A stretch of 56,018 nucleotides of DNA from Lutacidiplasma sp049802875 (GCA_049802875.1 JBARNH010000043.1:1-56018), one strand, 5' to 3'. Positions 7,141 through 15,199 are shown, counted from the first letter of the stretch. A program made the numbers and translations. Notes: generated by a model not told the origin, from the letters alone.

Positions 7141-8598
7141 CCGCCTCCGTGCACTTCCCCGAGCATTAGTAGCGTAAGTGCTCCTTCGCCTCAAGGCGGC
7201 TATCGACAGGAGTGGGTGAACTGGACTTACACTGGAACCACCCCGCTTACGCCGTTCATGACGTGGAGCGGTGTGCCCTCGGGGGGTCCGGCGGCTGTAA
7301 GTCATGGGACCTACTCGGCCAGCGTCAACCTCAACGACCTGGCTGCCGATACGACATACACATTCACTGTCGAGGTGGACAACAACTGTGGTAGCGCCCA
7401 ATCGAACGGGCAGTTCACGACCGCGGCCGCCCCGACGAACGAATTCGTGGGTTGGGTTTTTGGTCAGCTTCCGAATTACAATTCTTATCTGCTGAACCAA
7501 GCGGGACCGCCGACAGGGGGCATTCAACTTTTGGTGACCGCCACCTGCCCGTATGACCCAGACACTCAACTGCACAACTCTCCGAACCTCTTTCAGGCGA
7601 CTACCTCCAGCGCGAGTGGTGCCTATACCATCGCATTCCCGCTCTACACCTATGGGAGTTATGGAGACGGGGACACGTTCGATCAAGAGCTATCGTCGAA
7701 TGGGAACTGTAACACCTACACAACGGACGGAGGGTATGGTCCGTACTACAACGCGAAAATCGGTCTGGGCACAGCATCGTCGTCTTACTTTGCAGTGAGC
7801 CATTGGGTCAGCACCTCAATGTCTGCCTCGAATGATTACGTGGAGTTTATCGAACCGGCGAATGTGGCTGCTCCCGTGCCTGTTGGGACGGCTTATATCC
7901 ACGGCACAGATTATGCAGAGTGTAGTTTCACCTATTGGACAACGACGACCACGAGTACCATCACTCAAGACATCGGCATCAATAGTTGCAGCGGCACCAA
8001 GTTTACGTCCGCGTCAGGGCAATCTTGGAACTCTCCCGGAGGATTCGGAACCAACAACGCACTGAACCTGATCTATCCATTTTCGGGTTTTGTCAACGAA
8101 ACGACAAGTTCCCCGACCATCGGCAACCTCTACGTCACGGGTGAAGAGCAGGGGCCCAGTGCGAATCCTGTTGCGGCGTCAGATGGCGTGGCCTTGATTA
8201 CGACTCCTCCATACCAAGAGCTCGGAAGTGGTTGGCACGAGGCGTTTCCTAATTCGGGCCAAACGAAGAGCAATCCACTCACGGAGTCGGTCTATGGCGA
8301 AGGCTCGTTTGCATCCACATCAGGAATTTCCGACTCGTTGAGTGTTACTGTTGGATGGTCCGGCGTAAGTGTTGGAACGACAGTTTCTATCCTTGCGACC
8401 ACAACAGTAACAACAACGATTCAGACTACGGCCTCGTGCGGTTTCGCGTATCCGGGTGCTGGCGCCAATGGCGGTGAACCCTACTTTTACTACCACGACA
8501 CGGAGCCAACCGATCAATCGATTGCTGCCCCCGTTGTTGATGTTTGGTTTGTGGGCTTCTGCGGGGGTTCGGGGGGAGAACCAAAATGTTCGGCGTGA
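6847..8598 (+). CDS. Large secreted protein with FnIII-like domain (module two)
   Basis: The 583-aa product has an N-terminus homologous to the 421-aa protein at 3993: charged start, LTSRRESRRRTLSLYPKVL, signal segment (SVALLMIAATLFVTGAPG), VRAS site and Cys-rich linker (ICEHCPSGESGCIPNC). A fibronectin-III-like stretch follows at about residues 105-200 (EWVNWTYTG, LAADTTYTFTVEVDN). The remaining ~380 residues are Ser/Thr/Gly/Tyr-rich, with several N-x-S/T sequons and scattered Cys, and do not resemble the other protein. No transmembrane anchor is obvious at the C-terminus. Its start is coupled to the 48-codon ORF. Confidence 0.8.
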   Translation: MTGGKGVERIVENKVGDGQDKGWRDRPWILTSRRESRRRTLSLYPKVLSVALLMIAATLFVTGAPGVRASPVVSVAGSAICEHCPSGESGCIPNCGPPPPPCTSPSISSVSAPSPQGGYRQEWVNWTYTGTTPLTPFMTWSGVPSGGPAAVSHGTYSASVNLNDLAADTTYTFTVEVDNNCGSAQSNGQFTTAAAPTNEFVGWVFGQLPNYNSYLLNQAGPPTGGIQLLVTATCPYDPDTQLHNSPNLFQATTSSASGAYTIAFPLYTYGSYGDGDTFDQELSSNGNCNTYTTDGGYGPYYNAKIGLGTASSSYFAVSHWVSTSMSASNDYVEFIEPANVAAPVPVGTAYIHGTDYAECSFTYWTTTTTSTITQDIGINSCSGTKFTSASGQSWNSPGGFGTNNALNLIYPFSGFVNETTSSPTIGNLYVTGEEQGPSANPVAASDGVALITTPPYQELGSGWHEAFPNSGQTKSNPLTESVYGEGSFASTSGISDSLSVTVGWSGVSVGTTVSILATTTVTTTIQTTASCGFAYPGAGANGGEPYFYYHDTEPTDQSIAAPVVDVWFVGFCGGSGGEPKCSA

Positions 8599-8735
8599 GG
8601 ATGGATGGAAGATTGTGTCCATTTCGGCTGACATCGAGGATGCACTTGGACAAGGTTTAGGGGGTATCTACTCGGGGCGAGGAGTCCCCCGCGAGTGTTA
8701 AGAACCGCGTTGGGCGTTCAGATTAACACGAGCTT

Positions 8736-9605
8736 GTGAGCTTGACTGCAAGCCACCCAGAAGGAGCGGCGAAGGAGGGGGCGACACCGCCTCGTTTCCG
8801 CCAGCGCAGCAGAGTTTATGCCGTGCTCGCGATCGTCGCGGTGGTTATGGCGGTCTTTCTGAGTATGACGGCTTTGACTGCTTGGGCCCCGATAATTCAT
8901 TGGACGTGCCAACGCCAAAGCGAGGCCGCCTCTTTGTCGAACTATTACCTTCCTGCGGTCCTTGTGAATTCTCCCTACGGGGGGAATGCTTGGGGTAACG
9001 GGACGATCCCTGTGAATTTCCCAGGAGCGTGGAACGGCCCTCCGCCAGCCGGCGTCAGCGCGGTTGCCTTCGGAACGGGAGCATCGCTGGGGGAGACGCT
9101 GGGCGCGTTCTTCACTGTGAACGTGAGTTTCTATCATGTAACGAATCTGACGGAGTGGGGACCAGGACAGAACATCCGCTGTTCCCAACCTTTCTTGGTC
9201 ACCTTTGGGGCTCCCTCCCTCTACTCGGAAGCGGGAGGTTGGGTGATGGGGCCGAACAACACTTCGGATAGCTCTGAACCTAACTTTGCAGTATTATTTC
9301 AGGGGACACGAGACGCATCCGACTCGCTGTTCTTCAACAATTCCTACGTTGATTCCAACAGAGTTAACGTGACCACGTGCGGTGGATCTGCTCAGTCGTT
9401 GCCCTTGGTGACGTCCACCAGCCTAACGATTTGGTTTCCCCTTGCGGTAGGCGGAAAGAATTACACAACGCCTTATGAACTAACGTTCGAGCAAGACTTT
9501 CACTACTGGTTCCCGGCGGATTTTGGGACCTGGCGGGTAGACAACCTGTCAGCGCCCGGCGGGCCCGGAGGGGGATTGGCGTTCTCCTACTCTCCGTGTC
9601 CGTGA
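8736..9605 (+). CDS. Membrane-anchored extracytoplasmic protein, unknown function
   Basis: The 289-aa product starts at GTG 8736. It has a basic N-terminus (RFRQRSR), one hydrophobic helix at about 28-50 (VYAVLAIVAVVMAVFLSMTAL) and a long outer domain with about ten N-x-S/T sequons (NVSF, NLTEW, NNTSDSS, NNSY, NVTTC, NYTTP, NLS), suggesting a heavily N-glycosylated surface protein. Four Cys could form disulfides (WTCQR, IRCSQ, TTCGG, SPCP). No family recognised. It is the last convincing gene before the structured-repeat region. Confidence 0.75.
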   Translation: MSLTASHPEGAAKEGATPPRFRQRSRVYAVLAIVAVVMAVFLSMTALTAWAPIIHWTCQRQSEAASLSNYYLPAVLVNSPYGGNAWGNGTIPVNFPGAWNGPPPAGVSAVAFGTGASLGETLGAFFTVNVSFYHVTNLTEWGPGQNIRCSQPFLVTFGAPSLYSEAGGWVMGPNNTSDSSEPNFAVLFQGTRDASDSLFFNNSYVDSNRVNVTTCGGSAQSLPLVTSTSLTIWFPLAVGGKNYTTPYELTFEQDFHYWFPADFGTWRVDNLSAPGGPGGGLAFSYSPCP

Positions 9606-9964
9606 CCGCGTCGGCGTAAAGGTGGTCCGGGAGCTCGTGGGGATGGCCTAACGTCCGGCCACGACCCTCACGGAGCGAGCCACGCGCACACAGTGGAACG
9701 CGTGGCCGAAGCCGCTGTCTCCCCAGACCTTGTCTGCTTCGAGATCCTACGGGATTAGGTGCGAGACACCTGACGTAGGAAGGTAGCCTCACTAGGATTC
9801 ACGCGGGTCCCCCCCACTCGCTTCGCTCGTGGGTCCCCCCCCCGCCTCGGGTTCGCAAGAGCCGATTCGCGATCATTCGAAACATAGTAACAACCAAGTC
9901 ACGATCATTGGTGGTTCGAAGCAGAGGTCTACATCCCGGACCGGTTGAATTCAGGTCTCCTCCA
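9606..9964. other. Gene-free stretch before the repeat array
   Basis: No frame looks coding. It contains a G/C-tract hairpin at 9813-9833 and further partial inverted repeats around 9870-9930 (ttcgaaac and ggttcgaag near two copies of gatcatt). Confidence 0.4.
9813..9833. repeat. Inverted repeat flanked by GGGTCCCCCC direct repeats
   Basis: CCCAC and GTGGG pair around a tcgcttcgctc loop, and a ggggtccccc-like tract occurs on each side. It could act as a terminator-like hairpin or a small mobile hairpin; nothing decides between these. Confidence 0.4.
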
Positions 9965-10045
9965 CCCCCCTCTTTCTAATCATCCGTTCCGGCCGGGTCG
10001 GTCGGTCCGGCGCCACGCTCCTCTATCGGAGAATCTACGGACCGG
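9965..10045. repeat. Structured repeat element, copy R1
   Basis: C-rich tract, then CTAATCAT, then a foldable core. P1 is TCCGT (9983-9987) with ACGGA (10037-10041). A GC-rich P2 region follows. P3 lies in CTCTATCGGAGAATC (10021-10035), CTC pairing with GAG around a TATCG loop. The same parts occur in the same order in four more copies. The transcribed strand is unknown. Confidence 0.55.
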
Positions 10046-10260
10046 TCTCGTGGACCTGTATCTTCCGCGAATGAGCCATCTTGGGATCGGTCCAGTGGGT
10101 CGGTCCAACTCCGGAGTCCGACCGGCCGGTCCGTCCCTCCGAATAGAGACGCAACACATCGTAGACGCGGACTCGAGGTTCGCGGTACATAGCGCCTGAC
10201 GTTTGCATTTCGGCCACGAGAACACCTCTTGGACCAACGGACCCGATGCCTCGCAGGATC

Positions 10261-10340
10261 ACTCCTTCCTAATCGGCTGGTCGACCTGGGCCCACTGGTC
10301 CGCTCTCGTCGTTCTCTATCGGAGAATCGCTGGACCTGCG
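10261..10340. repeat. Structured repeat element, copy R2
   Basis: CTTCCTAATC is followed by P1 GGTC (10279-10282) with GACC (10333-10336), P2 GACC (10283-10286) with GGTC (10297-10300), and P3 TTCTC (10312-10316) with GAGAA (10322-10326) around TATCG. Stem sequences differ from R1 but the pairing is kept. Confidence 0.55.
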
Positions 10341-10490
10341 GCTATGGCATCGCCCGCCCCCATCTGGGGACCTTTCGTCGCGGGTCCAGCCCACTGGTCA
10401 AAGGGCCATGGTGGCGGCCTCGTCCGACTGTTGAGCTGCTCGGTTCGATAGATCCCTGTCACATGGACCGATGTTCGGTCCGATTCGTTT

Positions 10491-10580
10491 ACCCCTTTTC
10501 TAATCAGTCGGTCCGGACCAGTCTTCGATCCGGGGGCTGGTATTCTCGTCAGAGGCGCTCGCCTCATCCCCAGACCGTTT
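10491..10580. repeat. Structured repeat element, copy R3 (diverged)
   Basis: CCCCTTTTCTAATC is followed by P1 CGGTC (10509-10513) with GACCG (10573-10577), P2 ACCAG (10517-10521) with CTGGT (10537-10541), and P3 CTC (10545-10547) with GAG (10552-10554). The P3 loop is GTCA rather than TATC, so this is the most diverged copy. Confidence 0.5.
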
Positions 10581-10772
10581 GGCTGGGTCGTTTGATCCTG
10601 CAACCCCTGTCGCTCCGGTTCGTTGCTTTCGCTCTGGGCCACCTTCATGACACGAGAAGCAACAAGCACCAGACCTCGCCCCTCGCAACGGAGCGGGAGG
10701 TCAATGGTAGGACTTCGACTGCTTTCGCAGCTGCCCGCTTGAGCCCGGGCCGGATGGCCCAACTCCGTCTTA

Positions 10773-10856
10773 ACCCCCCTCTTCCTAATCATCCGGGCCA
10801 ACCGCGCCAGTCGGGACAGCGCGGTGCTTCTCTATCGGAGAATCCTTGACCGGACC
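10773..10856. repeat. Structured repeat element, copy R4
   Basis: CCCCCCTCTTCCTAATCATCC is followed by P1 TCCGG (10792-10796) with CCGGA (10850-10854), a 7-bp P2 ACCGCGC (10801-10807) with GCGCGGT (10819-10825), and P3 TTCTC (10828-10832) with GAGAA (10838-10842) around TATCG. It is closest to R1 in the flanks, while P1 and P2 differ with compensation. Confidence 0.55.
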
Positions 10857-10960
10857 TCACTGCCCCAATCAACCCTCGGTCGAGGCGGATTCGGAGTCGG
10901 GACGACGGGGCGGGACATCCTCGGAATCTGTCTTGGACTGAGGGGCCCGACCCCCTTCAA

Positions 10961-11031
10961 CGCCCCCTTTCCTAATCATCCGGGCCCGCCGGGTCCCGCG
11001 GGACCCTCTATCGAGGACTCGGGGCCCGACG
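10961..11031. repeat. Structured repeat element, copy R5 (short)
   Basis: CGCCCCCTTTCCTAATCATC is followed by a 7-bp P1 CGGGCCC (10981-10987) with GGGCCCG (11022-11028), P2 GGGTCC (10991-10996) with GGACCC (11001-11006), and a P3 with TATC loop (TC/GA plus neighbours at 11007-11014). A further faint C-tract plus CTCCTAA at 11143-11158 may be a dead sixth copy. Confidence 0.5.
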
Positions 11032-11317
11032 GAACGATCAGAAACGTCCTCGCGTTTTGTCGGGCCCGAGCGTCGGGTCCCGTCCGGAACGTGGGTTGCC
11101 CACGGGCCAACGGAACTGAATCCGAGCCGCCTGGGTACTGAGACCCCCATCTCCTAACCCTGGGTCGCCGCGAGCTTGCCCCATCTGTTTCCGGTCATCA
11201 ATTTCTGAGTCCCGCCCCGGGCGCTTTCATAGATCAGCCACAGAACCGACGGAGGCGGGCAGTTTCCATCTTCCATGGGCCGAGTTCGCTACATAGAGCC
11301 GGACTCACCCTGTCCGG
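11032..11317. other. Gene-free stretch after the repeat array
   Basis: No coding frame is convincing. It holds the possible sixth repeat remnant near 11143-11180 and a TATA-like tacatag at 11291-11297 that could serve the small gene at 11318. Confidence 0.35.
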
Positions 11318-11602
11318 ATGGCGCTGATCGATATGGCTAGTGGATCAACGGTTTCTAATTTGGGCGGCCCGCCGTCGCTGTTACGATCATCAATCGGCGC
11401 ACGCTTCGCGGGCGCCGACCTGATGGTCTCGCTCCGAGAGATGAAGTCGATGGCACACGGGCTCGACCCTTCCCACCCCCTGCGGATACTGGTCCTCGGC
11501 GAGCCGGATGAAATCCCGCGTCACGAGTATGCGAACGAGGTCGTCGGGTGGTTTCGTCTGATCGTCACTCCGGCGGGTTCAGCACCACCTGGTGACCGTT
11601 GA
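11318..11602 (+). CDS. Hypothetical 94-aa protein
   Basis: ATG 11318 lies about 24 nt after a TATA-like tacatag, fitting a leaderless transcript. The second half reads like a soluble alpha/beta protein (HPLRILVLGEPDEI, ANEVVGWFRLIV). It is convergent with the recombinase and overlaps its 3' end by 24-38 bp. No known family was recognised; the overlap and lack of homology keep confidence modest. Confidence 0.4.
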   Translation: MALIDMASGSTVSNLGGPPSLLRSSIGARFAGADLMVSLREMKSMAHGLDPSHPLRILVLGEPDEIPRHEYANEVVGWFRLIVTPAGSAPPGDR

Positions 11603-12841
11603 CCGCGGTGACAACCCTCCAGCCTTCCTCGAGGTACCGGGGTAACTTTCCAAGTCGACCACGCGTTGTCGGGCTCGGCTCGAAGCAGCATACTGCCCCG
11701 TCTTCTTCGTGACGAGATCCTGGAAGGTGGCCACATCCATTCCATCCAAATCGATGGATGATAGTTCCTTCTCCGTGTAACCGAGGCCCATCAGCATCAC
11801 CTTCGCGATCTTGGACTGGGCCTCTGCTTCTGTGCGAGAGGGCACCGTCGAGAGAAACGGCTCGCAGCGTCGGTAGGCCTCTCGCATTTCGTCCAGCAGT
11901 TCCTTGGGGAGCTGTCGCTTGTTTGTGGTGTACCTCGCGTCAATACTCCCGACGTGACCCATCCAGTAGACGCGGAAGTCGTGAGCCACTTTCCCCCTCG
12001 ACTCGGCCGTCAGCAGCTGGGTGTCGAAGTAGTGCCGGAGGACATAGGGACGCCAGTGGAATCCGGCCCCTCGGATCGCGGTGCGAATGGCGTCGCCGAT
12101 GTTGAGGGTTCGGATGAATCGTTTCGCTGCCCGGTCGGGGTGGATCAGGTCCGTGTCGGAATCCAGTTTCTCTCCCGCTCGGAGGCGGTCCTCCAGATAC
12201 TGCCGGAGGTAATCGCACCCCTCCTCGGAGAGGAAGGAAACGTAGCCGCTCGAGTTTTTCGATAACTCCGGCCGGACGCGAACGAGGGTCGGGACCGTCG
12301 CGAACTCCAGGGTTCCCTTCCCCACTTTCAATTCGGGGAAGTCTCCGAGGGTGAGGCCGTCTTTCCCGAGGTAGTTCCCGAGGACTTCAGGGCGAAGTCC
12401 CGAGAATGCGACCAGCGCGACCGCGGTACGAATTCGTGCCGTTCCCGCGAGCAGGATCTTCCGGAGCTCCTCTTGCGTGGGCACGCGTTCGTCGCGCAAG
12501 GACGGAGTGTCCTTTGCTCCTCGAACGCGGATCGGTCGATCGAGCTTCTTTCCGTTGTGTAACAGCCACGACTTCCCCGCCTTCAGGGTCCGCACGATGT
12601 AGGATCCGGCAACCTGCCGCTTCTCCTCGGCGGACACGAAATCCAGGAATCGGTCGTGGAGCTGCTTCTCGTTGAGCTGAGCCAACTCTGTGGGCGATGT
12701 CCCCAGCGATTTGCACAGCGCGGCGAGACGTCGAAGATTGATGTCGGCGGTCGCGCGTGACCCACGCGCGAGGTTCTCGAACCAGCGGCGCACATCCGGA
12801 TCCTCCAGAAGGGTGGCAGCAGGAGTGCCGGTCCGGGGCAT
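11579..12841 (-). CDS. Tyrosine recombinase/integrase with frameshifted C-terminal tail
   Basis: Phage-integrase family, about 420 aa from ATG 12841 (a TTG lies one codon upstream). It has an N-terminal core-binding SAM-like domain (about 10-105), then the catalytic domain: Arg in SGLRPEVLG (~150), the R-H pair in PYVLRHYFDTQ (~269), His in WMGHVG (~296) and the nucleophile in DARYTTNK (~304). The first His of the HxxR box is Tyr. After VVDLE the tail turns to nonsense, whereas the next frame reads KLPRYLEEGWRVVTAVNGHQ and stops at 11565. One missing A in the gaaag run near 11655-11660 would restore it. Either a recent mutation or a base-calling error; all catalytic residues precede it. It sits beside tRNA-Ala and probably integrates the island there. 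Confidence 0.9.
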   Translation of the reverse strand: MPRTGTPAATLLEDPDVRRWFENLARGSRATADINLRRLAALCKSLGTSPTELAQLNEKQLHDRFLDFVSAEEKRQVAGSYIVRTLKAGKSWLLHNGKKLDRPIRVRGAKDTPSLRDERVPTQEELRKILLAGTARIRTAVALVAFSGLRPEVLGNYLGKDGLTLGDFPELKVGKGTLEFATVPTLVRVRPELSKNSSGYVSFLSEEGCDYLRQYLEDRLRAGEKLDSDTDLIHPDRAAKRFIRTLNIGDAIRTAIRGAGFHWRPYVLRHYFDTQLLTAESRGKVAHDFRVYWMGHVGSIDARYTTNKRQLPKELLDEMREAYRRCEPFLSTVPSRTEAEAQSKIAKVMLMGLGYTEKELSSIDLDGMDVATFQDLVTKKTGQYAASSRARQRVVDLESYPGTSRKAGGLSPRSTVTRWC

Positions 12842-12882
12842 CAAATGACCAATAACGTGGTGGTTCTTAACCCTTTAAGGTA

Positions 12883-12954
12883 TGGACACGGGGGGATTTG
12901 AACCCCCGACCTCTGCTTTGCGAAAGCAGCGATCTTCCGCTGATCTACGTGCCC
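12883..12954 (-). tRNA. tRNA-Ala (CGC)
   Basis: A 72-nt cloverleaf: acceptor GGGCACG pairs with CGTGTCC (one G.U), D arm GATC...GATC, anticodon arm CTGCT-TTCGCAA-AGCAG giving anticodon CGC, T arm with GGTTCAAATCC, discriminator A, no encoded CCA and no intron. A TTAA-containing motif about 30 nt upstream (near 12984) may be its TATA box. Its 3' end faces the integrase gene, making it the likely attachment site of the left island. Confidence 0.93.
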
Positions 12955-13035
12955 AACGAGGCGGGGGAGGAAGGTCCCGCCTTAAGGCCTTTGGAAACGG
13001 AGCGTCGCGGACCGGCCCGGAGTCATGGTCCCGGG

Positions 13036-13596
13036 TCAGTGAGCGTGCGTGAGCACGCGGGTGTACCGCGCGAGCTCGGCGAGGTGCTGGGCCACGACGG
13101 CCCGAGTCGGTTCGTCCGTCAGCCGTCCGGAGGAGTCGAACTTCTGGCTGGCGAACGTGACGATCACCTCAGGTCGGTTGATCGGGAACATGTTCAGGAA
13201 GACCATCGCGTGGCGGAGGTCGAGCTGGGCCCGTACTCCGCCCGTCATCCCGACCGAGGCGCTCATCAGACCCGCCGGTTTACCGGTCCACGCGCTGGTC
13301 TGGTACGGACGCGACGCCCAGTCGATCGCGTTCTTCTCGGCGGCCGAGAGCGTATAGTTGTGTTCGTTGATTGAGAAGAGCACGGCGTCGGCCGCCCGAA
13401 CCTTCTCCTTGAACTCGGTGACGTTCGCCGGAGGGTTCGAGTCGTCGTCTTGGTTGAAGACGGGGAAGCCCGAGATGTCGAGGATCTCGACTTCCATGTC
13501 CGACGGAGCGAGCTCGACCGCTGCCTTGAGGAGGCCGACGGAGTAGGAATTTCTCCGTAGGCTCCCCGGGATTCCGGCGACACGCAGTGCGTTCAT
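13036..13596 (-). CDS. NAD(P)H-dependent FMN reductase (chromate/quinone reductase-like)
   Basis: The 186-aa product has the flavodoxin-like fold of the NADPH-dependent FMN reductase family: GIPGSLRRNSYS (residues 8-19, FMN phosphate loop), a central AVLFSINEHNYTLSAAEKNAIDW segment equivalent to the usual P.YN.S.PG.LKNAIDW motif, and KPAGLMSAS further on. Such enzymes reduce quinones, azo dyes or chromate with flavin. It has the usual family length. It follows the ABC-transporter genes on the same strand with an 88-bp gap and might be co-transcribed, but there is no functional link beyond position. Confidence 0.85.
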   Translation of the reverse strand: MNALRVAGIPGSLRRNSYSVGLLKAAVELAPSDMEVEILDISGFPVFNQDDDSNPPANVTEFKEKVRAADAVLFSINEHNYTLSAAEKNAIDWASRPYQTSAWTGKPAGLMSASVGMTGGVRAQLDLRHAMVFLNMFPINRPEVIVTFASQKFDSSGRLTDEPTRAVVAQHLAELARYTRVLTHAH

Positions 13597-13684
13597 CGCG
13601 ACGACCCCCGAAGGGAAAGTGCCCGGCGGAGTTTTAGAGGAGCGCTATCCCGGAGGCCACCTGGCGACGTCCGTCGAGACGGGA

Positions 13685-14308
13685 TCAGGCAGCGACCGAG
13701 GCGAGCAGGGTGGCCGCCTGTTCGACGATGGGGGGGGTGGCGGGCGGCTTCCGCGACGATCCCGAAGCGCCCGAGGGGGGTTGCGACGTGGAGGGGGGCG
13801 GAGGGCGGCTCCCTGTCGAGGACCGCGAGGGCGACGGAGCGTGGCGGACCGCGACCAGGAGATGCTGGTCGGCGTCGTATCGCAGGAGTTCCGCATACCG
13901 ACCCCAGTTCACGATGTTCTGAACCGCTTCGTCCGCCGTCGCCGCCGTGACGGAGATCAACTGGGTAAGCTGTTCGTCGGTCAGCTGGTGATCGGGTGCA
14001 CTCTCCAGTGCGCGCAGGAGCGCCCGAAACAGGGTCGTCTTTCGAAGCTGGTCGCGCAAGATCGCCTTCCGATCGCGGATCGTTGAAGCGACGTACCGGC
14101 GTCCCAGTTCCGTGAACGTCGCTCGCCCGTCCACGACCCGGACCAAGCCGAGTACCCCCGCGAAGTCGATCGCGGGAAGGATCTCGTCGATCTCTAGGTC
14201 GAGGTCGTCCGCAAGGAGCGCTACGTCCTCCGACCCCTTGTGGGAATTGAGGAGGACCAGCAGGCCCTGCATCTCGGTGGGGCTGCACTTCGGATAGCTG
14301 GTCGGCAC
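13685..14308 (-). CDS. Stand-alone AAA-associated C-terminal domain of a nitrate/sulfonate-type ABC ATPase
   Basis: The 207-aa product starts at GTG 14308. Residues ~10-150 match the domain usually fused to the C-terminus of NitT/TauT-type ABC ATPases: LLVLLNSHKGSEDVALLADDLDLEIDEIL..., TELGRRYV, RDQLRKTTLFR, VNWGRYAELLRYD. Here it is a separate protein 36 bp after the ATPase gene. The last ~55 residues are a Pro/Ser/Arg-rich tail with no fold visible. By analogy it may sense substrate or regulate the transporter ATPase. It belongs to the minus-strand permease-ATPase operon. Confidence 0.75.
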   Translation of the reverse strand: MPTSYPKCSPTEMQGLLVLLNSHKGSEDVALLADDLDLEIDEILPAIDFAGVLGLVRVVDGRATFTELGRRYVASTIRDRKAILRDQLRKTTLFRALLRALESAPDHQLTDEQLTQLISVTAATADEAVQNIVNWGRYAELLRYDADQHLLVAVRHAPSPSRSSTGSRPPPPSTSQPPSGASGSSRKPPATPPIVEQAATLLASVAA

Positions 14309-14344
14309 GACTGGGTCCGGGGACTTGCTTATTCCGGCGGCCCT

Positions 14345-15160
14345 CTATAAGGGTTGTTGAACCGCCGATGCACCGTTCGCGGGGGGGGAGGGCGGAGCGA
14401 GGCCACCCCCCTCGGTGATGAGCGAGTAAACACGGTCCGTGAGATCGTAAAATGCCGCGGACTTTCGGTCCCTCGGGCGCGGCAGGTCGATCTTGACGTC
14501 GGCCAGTACGTGGGCGGGTCGCCGCGAGAGAACAATGATTCGGTCCGCGAGCTGGATCGCCTCCTCGATGTTGTGCGAGACGAGGAGGACGGCATCCGGG
14601 GGCAGTTCGGGGTCCCGCCAGAGCTGCAAGACCTCTTCCCGGAGGCTCTCCGCCGTCAGGGGGTCAAGCGCGCTGAACGGTTCGTCCATCAGCAAGACCG
14701 ACGGCTCCACCGCGAGCGCCCGGGCCAGCCCGACGCGCTGGCGCATCCCGCCCGAGAGTTCCCGGGGGTATGCTTCTTGGAATCCGTCCAGCCCCGTGAC
14801 CGAGATGTATCGTTCGGCCTGCGCTTTGATCCGGTCGGGCGGCCAGCCCAGCGCCTCGATCCCGAAACCGACGTTTTGTGAGACCGTGAGCCACGGGTAG
14901 AGCGCGAAACTCTGGAAGACCATCGCCATCTTCGAGCAGACCGACGTGACCGGCTGGTCCCGGAAGTAGATGTTTCCCCCCGACGGGTGGTCCAAACCCT
15001 GGATCAGCCGCAGCAGGGTCGATTTTCCACACCCCGACGGACCGACGATGGCGAGGAAGTCCGAGTCCGCGACGTCGAACGAGATGTTCTGCATGATGCT
15101 GATCGAGCCGTGGCGGCCCGCGAACGATTTGTCGACCTTTTCTACTCGGATCAGTGCCAT
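14345..15160 (-). CDS. ABC transporter ATP-binding protein, nitrate/sulfonate/taurine type
   Basis: The 271-aa ATPase has Walker A GPSGCGKST (~40-48), Q-loop VFQSFALYPW, signature LSGGMRQR (~139-146), Walker B LLMDEPFSALD and H-loop VSHN. The sequence is of the SsuB/TauB/NrtD class. Substrate cannot be told from the ATPase. It sits 39 bp after the permease gene and before the detached C-terminal regulatory domain. No periplasmic-type substrate-binding protein is encoded nearby, so the binding protein must be elsewhere or absent. Confidence 0.92.
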   Translation of the reverse strand: MALIRVEKVDKSFAGRHGSISIMQNISFDVADSDFLAIVGPSGCGKSTLLRLIQGLDHPSGGNIYFRDQPVTSVCSKMAMVFQSFALYPWLTVSQNVGFGIEALGWPPDRIKAQAERYISVTGLDGFQEAYPRELSGGMRQRVGLARALAVEPSVLLMDEPFSALDPLTAESLREEVLQLWRDPELPPDAVLLVSHNIEEAIQLADRIIVLSRRPAHVLADVKIDLPRPRDRKSAAFYDLTDRVYSLITEGGGLAPPSPPANGASAVQQPL

Positions 15161-15199
15161 CGCTCGCCCTCCTGACCCCGGTCGTGGCCGCGCGTCCGG

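Larger units (their letters stand above)
1..12882. mobile_element. Accessory genomic island ending at tRNA-Ala (left end not in window)
   Basis: This stretch is more AT-rich than the rest and has almost no recognisable metabolic or informational genes. It carries secreted and membrane proteins of unknown function, duplicated modules, dispersed structured repeats and decayed ORFs. Its right end is a tyrosine recombinase whose 5' end sits about 40 bp from the 3' end of tRNA-Ala(CGC), the usual layout of a tRNA-integrated element with the integrase transcribed into the element. Everything right of the tRNA is housekeeping. I did not find a second copy of the tRNA 3' end, so the left boundary either lies outside the window or has decayed. 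The island call is an inference from content and layout. Confidence 0.45.

Noticed and set aside
9965..11031. CRISPR array
   Set aside because: Copies are spaced irregularly by about 185-290 bp, the repeats are imperfect with compensating changes, and no cas genes are present.
9965..11031. Integron cassette array with attC sites
   Set aside because: The elements lack the RYYYAAC and GTTRRRY end boxes, no coding cassettes lie between them, and the nearby recombinase is a tRNA-type integrase without the IntI additional domain.
12883..12954. Direct repeat of the tRNA-Ala 3' end elsewhere in the island as attL/attR
   Set aside because: No second copy of the acceptor/T-arm sequence was found by eye in 1-12,880.
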